This document shows positions 6,911-13,488 of a stretch of 13,665 nucleotides of DNA, one piece after another. The stretch is from NCBI GenBank assembly GCA_003661745.1, contig QMWS01000008.1:1-13665 (forward strand). The letters run 5' to 3'. This stretch comes from Thermoprotei archaeon (GTDB lineage Archaea; Thermoproteota; Thermoprotei_A; Sulfolobales; NBVN01). Positions within the stretch are counted from its first letter, which is position 1. Each line of letters opens with the position of its first letter. The notes beneath the pieces were generated by a model. The model was given only the letters and a program-made list of their open reading frames with translations. It made no database searches and was not told where the DNA came from. Both the position numbers and the translations under genes were made by a program.

Positions 6911-6932
6911 TTAGATCAGTATTAGATCAGTA
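6911..6932. repeat. 11-base tandem duplication
   Basis: TTAGATCAGTA occurs twice head to tail (6911-6921 and 6922-6932), directly after the stop codon of the unknown gene. It looks like a simple local duplication. Confidence 0.85.
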
Positions 6933-7016
6933 GGCCTAAAATACGCGCTTAAGTAAAGCTGTAGGTGGAGAGGGAAGATTAATAGCTGTATCTTCAATAT
7001 CTCCTGGGTATGCAGG
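6933..7016 (+). promoter_or_regulatory. Upstream region of the EMC6-like gene
   Basis: A purine-rich GGAGAGGGAAG followed by ATTAATAG (about 6980-6987) resembles a BRE plus TATA element about 30-37 bases before the GTG start. An additional CTAAAATA lies near 6936. No strong Shine-Dalgarno is present apart from GCAGG just before the start. Confidence 0.3.
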
Positions 7017-7319
7017 GTGGATGTGTTCGTAATTAAGGCGGTGGTAGGGGCTTTATTCGGGTTTATTCTAGCACCACTTACATACCTAGTCAATATGTTT
7101 CTGCATCACCCAATTTCGGATGTGCTGCTCTTAGTTCTGTTCTTTAGCTTCTACTTTCTTTCATATCCCATCTCATCTGTCTTGATCAAGAAGTTCCTTA
7201 AGGATGAATCGGAGGTTCTGGAGGCTCTTAGGCTTACTAAGGGTATTACGGTATTCTATAGTGCTGAATTTGTTTTCTGGATCGCTATTTATGAGCTGAT
7301 GACCTACATTCTGCACTAG
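7017..7319 (+). CDS. Small three-helix membrane protein, EMC6-like
   Basis: A 100-residue hydrophobic protein with three likely membrane segments at about residues 5-28, 33-57 and 76-98 and a charged loop KKFLKDESEVLEALRLTKG between helices two and three. The size, the three-helix layout, the PLTY motif in helix one and the TKGI(T)-x-F-Y segment opening helix three resemble the archaeal EMC6-like family, whose eukaryotic relative is a core subunit of the ER membrane insertase. The match is from memory of the family pattern and is moderate. The start is GTG at 7017; a second GTG at 7023 is possible. It precedes the methyltransferase and RqcH genes on the same strand. Confidence 0.7.
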   Translation: MDVFVIKAVVGALFGFILAPLTYLVNMFLHHPISDVLLLVLFFSFYFLSYPISSVLIKKFLKDESEVLEALRLTKGITVFYSAEFVFWIAIYELMTYILH

Positions 7320-7340
7320 CCGCTATGTCATAATTGCGCA

Positions 7341-7360
7341 TTAAGAAAATAATAGAGTGA
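7341..7360 (+). promoter_or_regulatory. TATA-like element before the methyltransferase gene
   Basis: TTAAGAAAATAATAG is centred about 25 bases before the ATG at 7375, and there is no Shine-Dalgarno before this ATG. Together these suggest a leaderless transcript beginning at or near the start codon. Confidence 0.4.
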
Positions 7361-7374
7361 TTGAACACTAGTTC

Positions 7375-8025
7375 ATGAAGGTAGAGATGACAGGCAGACA
7401 ATTGGAGGGACGTGGTAGGGATTTACGGGGAGCTATACCAGCCAGTGAGGTACTGCGTGTTATGGAGTGGTATGACTCTATCGCACCTTCCTATGACGGT
7501 CTTTACGTTAATGAGCAGCATGGAAAGTACTCAATTATTAGCCAGGTTATCGGGAGCGAGTACAAGAAGATTTTAGATGTGGGTTGCGGTTCAGCCGAGT
7601 TTCTCCTCTTTAGCTGCAAGAAAAATCAAAGTAAGGTGCTTTATATAGGTATTGACATAAGCTTCAATTTACTGACCATAGCCAGGGAGAAAGCTCTTTC
7701 CCTAACTGATGCCTGTGCCTCTATTGCTGAGTTCATAGCAGGGGACTTCTCAGTCCCGCCTCTAAGAGGAGACGCGAGATTTGACTTGATCATTCTAGTG
7801 TCGGTCCTTCGCTCAACATATGATGTTGAAGCTATTGTCGACTACTTTACGCAGAGACACCTCAATGAGGGAGGTGCTATTGTGTTGACTGTAATGTATG
7901 AGAGTGACTGCAACGTCAGGGAAGGTAGCTTGTGTCCTAAAAACGCTAGATTAATAGGGATAGTACATAGAAATGAAGTAGCGTGTATGGTATCTAAATC
8001 AGAGCAAGAGTACCAGACTCGGTGA
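7375..8025 (+). CDS. Class I SAM-dependent methyltransferase
   Basis: A 216-residue Rossmann-fold methyltransferase. Motif I is ILDVGCGSA (66-74), motif II acidic residue D94 is in YIGIDIS, motif III is around FIAGDFSVPPL, and motif IV is in FDLIILVSVLRS. An early WYDSIAPSYDGLY (32-44) is the entry helix typical of UbiE/Methyltransf_11-type enzymes. The substrate cannot be read from the sequence. The C-terminal end is short and lacks the usual last two strands in clear form. It is preceded by a TATA-like box at leaderless spacing, and its stop overlaps the Shine-Dalgarno of the RqcH gene 6 bases downstream, so the two are probably translated together. A role in modifying a ribosome- or translation-related target is conceivable but is inference only. 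Confidence 0.85.
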   Translation: MKVEMTGRQLEGRGRDLRGAIPASEVLRVMEWYDSIAPSYDGLYVNEQHGKYSIISQVIGSEYKKILDVGCGSAEFLLFSCKKNQSKVLYIGIDISFNLLTIAREKALSLTDACASIAEFIAGDFSVPPLRGDARFDLIILVSVLRSTYDVEAIVDYFTQRHLNEGGAIVLTVMYESDCNVREGSLCPKNARLIGIVHRNEVACMVSKSEQEYQTR

Positions 8026-8026
8026 A
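8020..8026 (+). promoter_or_regulatory. Shine-Dalgarno of the RqcH gene overlapping the methyltransferase stop
   Basis: CGGTGAAG overlaps the TGA stop of the methyltransferase and sits 6 bases before the ATG at 8032, which indicates translational coupling. Confidence 0.6.
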
Positions 8027-8031
8027 GTACT

Positions 8032-9975
8032 ATGGGGTCATTCCACAAGAAGTCGCTGACGGCGCTAGACGTTGCTGTTCTAGTTAAGGAATTGAGGGAG
8101 TCCCTTAGTGACTGTCTAGTCACTAACCTCTATTGCATAGGCGAGAGAGGATACTTACTTAAGCTTAAGAGCCTTGAGGGCGATACGCAGTACTTGGTAA
8201 TAGAGCCTGCAGTCAGGCTACATCTAACCAAGTATATACCTCCATTAAGTATATCTGGACGCACACCCATATTTAGGAGATTTCTTAAGAATTCGAGAAT
8301 AAGATCTTTGAGGCAGCACGAGTTTGAGCGAATAGTTATCATTGAGGCTACTAGAGGCAGCGAAGATTTCAGCATAGTTGTTGAGTTAATACCGAGAGGG
8401 ATTGTAGCTGTCCTCGATAATCAGCGTAAGGTCCTTGTATCTAGTGAGGACATAAAACTACGGGACAGGAGGGTATATCCTGGAATAAAGTATGAGTTTC
8501 CGCCGTTGTTTCCTAATCCAAGAACTATAAGTGCAGAGAAGTGGTTAAAGATAATTAAGGATGCGCGAAACTTGGGTATAGCATTAGTAAGGAAACTAGG
8601 TATTCCTCCTGAAGTAGTAAATGAAGTTTTAAGTGAATCTGAACGCAAGTTAAAGCCTTCAACGCTATCATTAAATCAAGTAAGTGATATACAGAAGAGG
8701 ATTCTGGAGTTTATTGAGTCGGTTATAGAGTATCCCTCTCCCGTGATAATAAAGTGTAGGGATGAATACGCATCATTTCATCCATTTAAGCCAGTAAACC
8801 TACCTACGGAATGTAGCGCACTTGAATTTTCGTCCTTCAATGAGGCAGTAGATGAGTACTTTAGAGCTTTTTATGTAAGTGCGTTGAAGGAAGCAGAAGA
8901 AAAGGGCTTAGCCTCAGAGTCAGCTAGACTCAAGGCGGTAATCAGTAAAGCTATTCAAGATCTAGAAAAACTCAAGGATGAGTATTCGAGAATTAAGAAG
9001 CTCCTTCAAATTTTTGAGGAAAAATACGATGTCCTTGAAAGTGTATGGAATTGCGTTAGAGAGGTAGTCAAGACATTAGGCTGGGATCAAGTGAGGAGCG
9101 CCTGCAGACACATCGTAGAGGTGGATCCATCAAAAGGCAGCTTTACAGTGGAAATTAATAACGTATATATTCCGTTAAAAATTATTGAAAAAATACATGA
9201 ACAATACATTAACTTAAGAAGGAGGTACAGTCACCTTTCGGATAAGATAGCTCAGGCTGCGGGACATATTAAGGAGCTGAAGGCTGGACTGCAAAGTATT
9301 TCATCTACCCTAGTCGCTAGGCAGGAGGTCAAGCCTTTACTTAAGAAGGTTGAGTGGTACTCGAGTTATCACTGGATTATAACATCAAGCGGCTTTCTCG
9401 CGATTGGAGGTAAGGATGCGCAACAAAATGAAAAAGTAGTTAAGAAGTACTTAAATGAGAATGACATATTCATTCATGCAGAAGTACATGGCGCGTCAGC
9501 CTTCGTACTCAAGTGCAGCGGCACTAAACCTCCCGAAAAAGACATTTATGAGGTATCTGTCCTCGCTGCATCCTACAGTAAGGGCTGGAAAGCTGGCGTA
9601 GGCTCGCTCGATGTCTTCTGGGTTTGGGGTAAGCAGGTAAGTAAGGCACCTCCTCCTGGACAGTACCTGCCTAAGGGCGCGTTCATGATTTACGGTAGGA
9701 GAAACTATGTAAAGGGTGTTCCCTTACGCCTAGCTATAGGCGTGCAAATACACGATGATAAGTACTTTGAACTCATAGTCGGACCTGAGGAGCTAGTTAG
9801 TATGAGAGCAGCAAAGTATGCTGTGCTAGTTCCTGGCACAACATCACAAAGGAGTATTGCTTTAAAAATTAAGGAGTCATTTACTGCTAATGATCCTCGT
9901 CTCTCAACACTTACAGTCGATGATATTCTTGAGCGTATACCGGGGCCTAGTACCATAATTAAGCTGGTGAAATAG
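8032..9975 (+). CDS. rqcH: NFACT family protein, archaeal RqcH/NEMF/Tae2 homologue
   Basis: A 647-residue ribosome quality control factor. Relatives bind obstructed large subunits carrying peptidyl-tRNA and, in bacteria and eukaryotes, add C-terminal tails. Domains: NFACT-N about 8-180 (start SLTALDVAVLVKEL); helix-hairpin-helix region about 183-235 (IALVRKLGIPPEVVNEVL); coiled-coil middle about 285-430 rich in E and K; NFACT-R about 441-555 with the hallmark WYSSYHWIITSSGFLAIGGKDAQQNE and the later HAEVHGASAFVLK; then a C-terminal part with PPGQYLPKGAFMIYGRRNY. The conserved Asp-Arg pair in NFACT-N that is needed for tailing reads E99-R100 here (QHEFERIV). The length is normal for archaea. 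It is coupled to the methyltransferase upstream and ends 68 bases before the CBS array. Confidence 0.95.
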   Translation: MGSFHKKSLTALDVAVLVKELRESLSDCLVTNLYCIGERGYLLKLKSLEGDTQYLVIEPAVRLHLTKYIPPLSISGRTPIFRRFLKNSRIRSLRQHEFERIVIIEATRGSEDFSIVVELIPRGIVAVLDNQRKVLVSSEDIKLRDRRVYPGIKYEFPPLFPNPRTISAEKWLKIIKDARNLGIALVRKLGIPPEVVNEVLSESERKLKPSTLSLNQVSDIQKRILEFIESVIEYPSPVIIKCRDEYASFHPFKPVNLPTECSALEFSSFNEAVDEYFRAFYVSALKEAEEKGLASESARLKAVISKAIQDLEKLKDEYSRIKKLLQIFEEKYDVLESVWNCVREVVKTLGWDQVRSACRHIVEVDPSKGSFTVEINNVYIPLKIIEKIHEQYINLRRRYSHLSDKIAQAAGHIKELKAGLQSISSTLVARQEVKPLLKKVEWYSSYHWIITSSGFLAIGGKDAQQNEKVVKKYLNENDIFIHAEVHGASAFVLKCSGTKPPEKDIYEVSVLAASYSKGWKAGVGSLDVFWVWGKQVSKAPPPGQYLPKGAFMIYGRRNYVKGVPLRLAIGVQIHDDKYFELIVGPEELVSMRAAKYAVLVPGTTSQRSIALKIKESFTANDPRLSTLTVDDILERIPGPSTIIKLVK

Positions 9976-9996
9976 TTTCCTTATTAATTTTAATTC
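9976..9996 (+). terminator. T-rich 3' end after the RqcH gene
   Basis: TTTCC, TTATTAATTTT and AATTC follow the stop codon directly. T-rich tracts without a hairpin are the usual archaeal termination signal; this one would separate the RqcH transcript from the CBS array. Confidence 0.3.
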
Positions 9997-9999
9997 ATC

Positions 10000-10038
10000 T
10001 AAATATTAAACCTCTGTTGATACTAGATTCTTAGGGTG
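10000..10038 (+). promoter_or_regulatory. Promoter and ribosome site of the CBS operon
   Basis: AAATATTAAA (10001-10010) is a good TATA candidate; a start 26 bases downstream would leave a leader of about 12 bases. That leader holds AGGGTG (10033-10038), 5 bases before the TTG start codon at 10044. Confidence 0.45.
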
Positions 10039-10043
10039 CAAAT

Positions 10044-10841
10044 TTGCGTGTTAAATATTTTACAGACGTCTTCTACCCTACTATTCTGCCTGATGATCCT
10101 GCTACTAAGGCTCGCGCACTCATGCGTGACCTAGGTCTTAGGATGATTCCCGTAATTGATGTATCTTCACGCTTATGTGGCATAATAAGAAGGGAAAATA
10201 TACTCTTAATAACATCAACACGCTCAAATGCCTTAGCTAAGAATATAATGGATAACCCTATACTTTCATTTAAGCCTGGGGAGGACGCGCTAAACGCGTT
10301 TAAGGTAATGATAGAGCTTGATGAGTGGTATGCGCCAGTAGTTAATGACACTAAGGGTAAATTTATAGGTGTCCTCTCATTGGATAGCCTACTCAAGTAC
10401 CTCATTAAGTCAAATCATGAAGTTCTTGACATTAGCGTTAGTCAAGTAATGAACCGTGACGTAGAGTACGTGTACCCAGAAGACCTCATTAGTAAGTTAT
10501 GGCGTAAGATGACGCAGTTAAGGTTTAGTGGCTTTCCTGTAGTTAAAGATAAGAATCTTGTTGTTGTAGGTGTAATAACTCAGCATGATTTACTTAAGAA
10601 GGGTTATACGCGCGTAGAGCTGGAGTCACAGTCAGGGCCGAAACGTGGTCCGCGCGTTAGGGAGGCAATGACCACGCCACCAATTACCGTAGGGCCGGAT
10701 ACGAAGTTGAGGGAGGCAGTATTAAAGATGGTTAAATCTAACATAGGCAGGCTGCCAGTAGTTGACGAAAAGCTAAGGCTTGTCGGTATCATGGATCGCA
10801 GTGACGTGTGTAAGGCATTTCTCAATATCGAGTTAAGGTGA
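10044..10841 (+). CDS. Four-CBS-motif protein A (first of the array)
   Basis: A 265-residue protein made only of CBS motifs, which pair into Bateman modules and usually bind adenosine nucleotides or S-adenosylmethionine. Units lie at about 8-57, 64-122, 132-187 and 204-262. The ribose-contacting motif G-h-x-(T/S)-x-x-D is intact only in unit 3 (GVITQHD, 176-182). The others read GIIRREN (46-52), GVLSLDS (109-115) and GIMDRSD (248-254), so this is the most degenerate member and may be structural. There is no transmembrane, enzyme or DNA-binding domain. It starts with TTG, supported by AGGGTG 5 bases upstream and by the promoter. It lies 7 bases before gene B. The effector and partner are unknown. 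Confidence 0.93.
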   Translation: MRVKYFTDVFYPTILPDDPATKARALMRDLGLRMIPVIDVSSRLCGIIRRENILLITSTRSNALAKNIMDNPILSFKPGEDALNAFKVMIELDEWYAPVVNDTKGKFIGVLSLDSLLKYLIKSNHEVLDISVSQVMNRDVEYVYPEDLISKLWRKMTQLRFSGFPVVKDKNLVVVGVITQHDLLKKGYTRVELESQSGPKRGPRVREAMTTPPITVGPDTKLREAVLKMVKSNIGRLPVVDEKLRLVGIMDRSDVCKAFLNIELR

Positions 10842-10842
10842 G
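10836..10842 (+). promoter_or_regulatory. Shine-Dalgarno of CBS gene B overlapping the gene A stop
   Basis: AAGGTGA with its following G lies 6 bases before the TTG start at 10849 and contains the gene A stop codon. A second AGGAG abuts the TTG too closely to be used. Confidence 0.6.
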
Positions 10843-10848
10843 TAGGAG

Positions 10849-11775
10849 TTGGTTAAGGTTTACGTGCCACGTAGGATAATAGAACGCAATAGATGGCTAA
10901 GGAGTGATGGCAAGCCTAATTTTAAGGACAGAATATGTGCTAAGCCACCAGAACTAGAGGCTATTGCAGACAAGGAAATACCGTTACTCAGCATGCAGGC
11001 CACTGTAATCAACGCGTGTGAGGTAATGAGTTCTTTGGGTACTAGGCTGGTACCAATTACTGACCCAGAAAGGAGGTTACTAGGCATAATAACGGGTATG
11101 GACTTAGTAGACTACTTTGGGGGAGGTATAAAGTACGCAATAGTCTTGAAGCACTACGGGGGTAAGCTTTACCCAGCATTATCTGCTTCCCTAAGGGAGA
11201 TAGCCAATACAAAGCCATTAGCAGTTGATGTTAAGTCTAGGCTACATGATTTGCTTAATTTGATGATTAGCTACGGTGTGGGTGCATTGCCAGTAGTTGA
11301 TAATAATGCGGTTATTGGTATCATAACAGAAGGTAGCTTAATAAAGTACCTGTCCTCAAAGGTCGTGGGTGTTAAGGTAAGTGAGGTAATGAGCACTAGC
11401 GTCATTTCATTAAGCTACAGCAATACCTTAGGCGTAGCCATGAAGCTAATGATTAATCTAGGTATAAGGAGATTGCCTATTACGAAGAATGGTGATGTTA
11501 TAGGTATAGTTACTTGGAGGGATATAATAGACTTATTCGGTAAGCACAAAATATTCAATATGTTAAAAGAGTTCACCTTTGATGAAGTTCATTTACTACC
11601 TGTAACTGAAGTTATGAATACAAACATAGCAACGATAGGTCCCGATGAGGACATAGGTATCGCTGCAGCGAAAATGTCAGAACTAGGGGTGGATTCCTTA
11701 CTTGTTATAAAAGATAATAACATAATCGGTATTATAACGGAAAGAGATATACTATATGGTGTAGTAGCACGGTGA
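10849..11775 (+). CDS. Four-CBS-motif protein B
   Basis: A 308-residue protein, the longest of the four. A basic N-terminal extension of about 38 residues (VPRRIIERNRWLRSDGKPNFKDRI) precedes CBS units at about 42-90, 114-168, 175-231 and 252-307. Ligand motifs are GIITGMD (79-85), GIITEGS (157-163, final Asp replaced by Ser), GIVTWRD (219-225) and GIITERD (294-300), so three of four look competent to bind nucleotide. A linker between units 1 and 2 reads FGGGIKYAIVLKHYGGKLYPAL (about 90-111) and has a counterpart in protein C. The start is TTG at 10849, with GGTGAG overlapping the stop of gene A. No effector domain is present; the extension might mediate partner or nucleic acid contact, which is speculation. 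Confidence 0.93.
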   Translation: MVKVYVPRRIIERNRWLRSDGKPNFKDRICAKPPELEAIADKEIPLLSMQATVINACEVMSSLGTRLVPITDPERRLLGIITGMDLVDYFGGGIKYAIVLKHYGGKLYPALSASLREIANTKPLAVDVKSRLHDLLNLMISYGVGALPVVDNNAVIGIITEGSLIKYLSSKVVGVKVSEVMSTSVISLSYSNTLGVAMKLMINLGIRRLPITKNGDVIGIVTWRDIIDLFGKHKIFNMLKEFTFDEVHLLPVTEVMNTNIATIGPDEDIGIAAAKMSELGVDSLLVIKDNNIIGIITERDILYGVVAR

Positions 11776-11776
11776 T
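11770..11776 (+). promoter_or_regulatory. Shine-Dalgarno of CBS gene C overlapping the gene B stop
   Basis: GGTGAT contains the TGA stop of gene B and lies 6 bases before the ATG at 11783, which implies coupled translation. Confidence 0.65.
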
Positions 11777-11782
11777 ATAAAC

Positions 11783-12631
11783 ATGCCACCGAGAGTTGCA
11801 TCATACATGAGTAGCCCTGTCATAACCGCTTCAAAGAACGATAATCTCGCATACATCAGGAACTTAATGATAAGGCATAAAGTAAGTAAGATCGTTATTG
11901 TTGATAACGGTAACGTAATCGGGATGATAAGTAGGAGCGACTTTATACGTGTAGTCTTTAATAAGAGAAGGTACATAAAGCCGCTAACTAATATCCTAGC
12001 CTATGAAATAATGACAAGTCCCGTGTATGCCATACAGCCTGGCAGAACAATTAAAGCGGCAGCGCAAGCTATGCTAAAGAGGAATATAGGGTCATTACTT
12101 GTTCTCGATAAGAACGGAAAGTTGCAGGGCATAATAACGAGGACGGACTTAGTGAGAGCTTATGCTGAGAGATACTACGGTTGCTATAAGGTAGCTGACT
12201 TTATGACAGATAAGGTACCTACGGTTCACGTTACGCACAGCTTATACTATGTTATCGATCTGATGCAGGAAACAGGCTTGGGAAAGGCCGTTGTCGTTGA
12301 GGGTAATAAGCCTATTGGCGTAATAACGAAGGTAGATATAGCGTTCCTGAATATCCCCAACCTAATTAGAGGCGGCTCAATAAAGTACTACAAGCGCCCG
12401 GGCTATACTGGCAGGAGATTTGAGGGTATTGTTAGGCTATATACCATTCCATTAGCTGGAGACTTGATGACACCTGACCCGATAACTGTACGTCCTGAAG
12501 AGGATTTAGCCATAGCTGCCGATATAATGGTTAAGAACGGCATAGGGACTCTGCCCGTAACTAACAGTGACGGAGATTTGGTTGGGCTATTGACGAAAAA
12601 AGACGTAATTAAAGCACTAAGGAGGTTATAA
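11783..12631 (+). CDS. Four-CBS-motif protein C
   Basis: A 282-residue protein with CBS units at about 3-59, 72-129, 136-191 and 222-280. All four ligand motifs are intact: GMISRSD (47-53), GIITRTD (116-122), GVITKVD (179-185) and GLLTKKD (268-274). It is therefore the member best equipped to bind nucleotides. An insert between units 3 and 4 (about 192-221) contains RGGSIKYYKRPGYTGRRFEG, which shares G-G-x-I-K-Y with the linker of protein B. The ATG start at 11783 has a GGTGAT ribosome site overlapping the previous stop. Gene D begins 2 bases after its stop. There is no catalytic, membrane or helix-turn-helix domain. Confidence 0.94.
   Translation: MPPRVASYMSSPVITASKNDNLAYIRNLMIRHKVSKIVIVDNGNVIGMISRSDFIRVVFNKRRYIKPLTNILAYEIMTSPVYAIQPGRTIKAAAQAMLKRNIGSLLVLDKNGKLQGIITRTDLVRAYAERYYGCYKVADFMTDKVPTVHVTHSLYYVIDLMQETGLGKAVVVEGNKPIGVITKVDIAFLNIPNLIRGGSIKYYKRPGYTGRRFEGIVRLYTIPLAGDLMTPDPITVRPEEDLAIAADIMVKNGIGTLPVTNSDGDLVGLLTKKDVIKALRRL
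12620..12627 (+). promoter_or_regulatory. Shine-Dalgarno of CBS gene D
   Basis: AGGAGGTT lies in the last codons of gene C, about 7 bases before the GTG at 12634. It favours that GTG over the in-frame ATG at 12640. Confidence 0.6.
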
Positions 12632-12633
12632 GT

Positions 12634-13461
12634 GTGGATATGGACCTCTTAACCATAGGTAAAGCAAGTACTGAGTCATTCCTGAAGTTAGGTAAGAACG
12701 ACTCACTATGTAATGCATTAAAAGAATTAAGAAAACAGAAAATTGATAGAGCACTGATATACGATGACGACAGCCTCATAGGTATTATAACGAAGAAGGA
12801 CGTAGTAAGGGAGATTCCGATAGCAAAGAGTAAGTATAAGAGAATCCCTATATCTCAATTACACTTATCGTCAATTATGTCATCACCAGTTATAACACTA
12901 CCATATAGTACTCCGGTACTTAAAGCAGCGCGCATTATGCTGGAAAAGAACATAAGCAGCATACCAGTTACTAAAGATTCTCAGATCATTGCGCTCTTTA
13001 CGAAATGGGATATAGCTAACCTAATGGTAGAAAGTACCGACTTAGTTAAAGACATGGCTACATACCCCGTCAAGGTAATTCCTAAATATAGCTCAATAAT
13101 TTACGCTAGGAGATTAATTATTGATGAAGGTATTTCTACGCTACCTGTCATTGACGATAGAAATAGCTTAGTGGGTATTTTAACGGTAGACGAATTAACT
13201 GATGCCTTAGTTGACCTCATAAACATACTCGCTGAGGGCGGCTCCAAAGAAGGGCTGAGGCATATTGGTGTAGGCGAGATAATGCGTCCCTTCCTACCTA
13301 AAGTAAAGAATGATGATACGATAGGTAAGGTAGCTACCTTAATTCTTAGTGAGGGTGTGAGGGGTGTTGTCGTTGTTGATGAAAGCGATAGAATCAGTGG
13401 CATCATAACGCTAACAGACCTAACTAAATTCTTTGCAAGTAAGACATTTATTTCTACTTAA
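12634..13461 (+). CDS. Four-CBS-motif protein D (last of the array)
   Basis: A 275-residue protein with CBS units at about 5-60, 76-131, 135-192 and 211-270. Ligand motifs are GIITKKD (50-56), ALFTKWD (120-126, Gly replaced by Ala), GILTVDE (181-187, displaced acidic residue) and GIITLTD (256-262). Unlike B and C, the segment between units 3 and 4 is short (ILAEGGSKEGLRHIG). The start is GTG at 12634; an in-frame ATG at 12640 is an alternative. The stop codon overlaps the first base of a 14-base tandem repeat, and the convergent deoC remnant ends 7 bases away. A T6 run follows 33 bases downstream. Nothing but CBS units is recognisable. Confidence 0.93.
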   Translation: MDMDLLTIGKASTESFLKLGKNDSLCNALKELRKQKIDRALIYDDDSLIGIITKKDVVREIPIAKSKYKRIPISQLHLSSIMSSPVITLPYSTPVLKAARIMLEKNISSIPVTKDSQIIALFTKWDIANLMVESTDLVKDMATYPVKVIPKYSSIIYARRLIIDEGISTLPVIDDRNSLVGILTVDELTDALVDLINILAEGGSKEGLRHIGVGEIMRPFLPKVKNDDTIGKVATLILSEGVRGVVVVDESDRISGIITLTDLTKFFASKTFIST

Positions 13462-13488
13462 GTAATATTTAAATAGTAATATTTAAAT
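13461..13488. repeat. Perfect 14-base tandem duplication
   Basis: AGTAATATTTAAAT occurs twice in direct succession (13461-13474 and 13475-13488) at the convergent junction of CBS gene D and the deoC remnant. It covers the last codons and stop of deoC on the minus strand, so the duplication has probably altered the deoC C-terminus. Confidence 0.9.

Noticed and set aside
6911..7093. Minus-strand 60-codon frame upstream of the EMC6-like gene
   Set aside because: It overlaps the start of the membrane protein gene, has no recognisable product and covers likely promoter DNA.
7296..7330. CTGATGA at the end of the EMC6-like gene as a C box
   Set aside because: No D box follows at the correct distance.
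11578..11615. TTGATGA followed by CTGA as a second C/D box RNA
   Set aside because: It lies inside CBS gene B coding sequence, lacks D' and C' boxes at proper spacing, and is explained by codons.
11752..11976. Minus-strand frame across the CBS B/C junction
   Set aside because: It overlaps two coupled CBS genes antisense and has no supporting signals.
10044..13461. CBS array as part of an IMP dehydrogenase or a channel gene
   Set aside because: No catalytic barrel or membrane segments are present in any of the four proteins.
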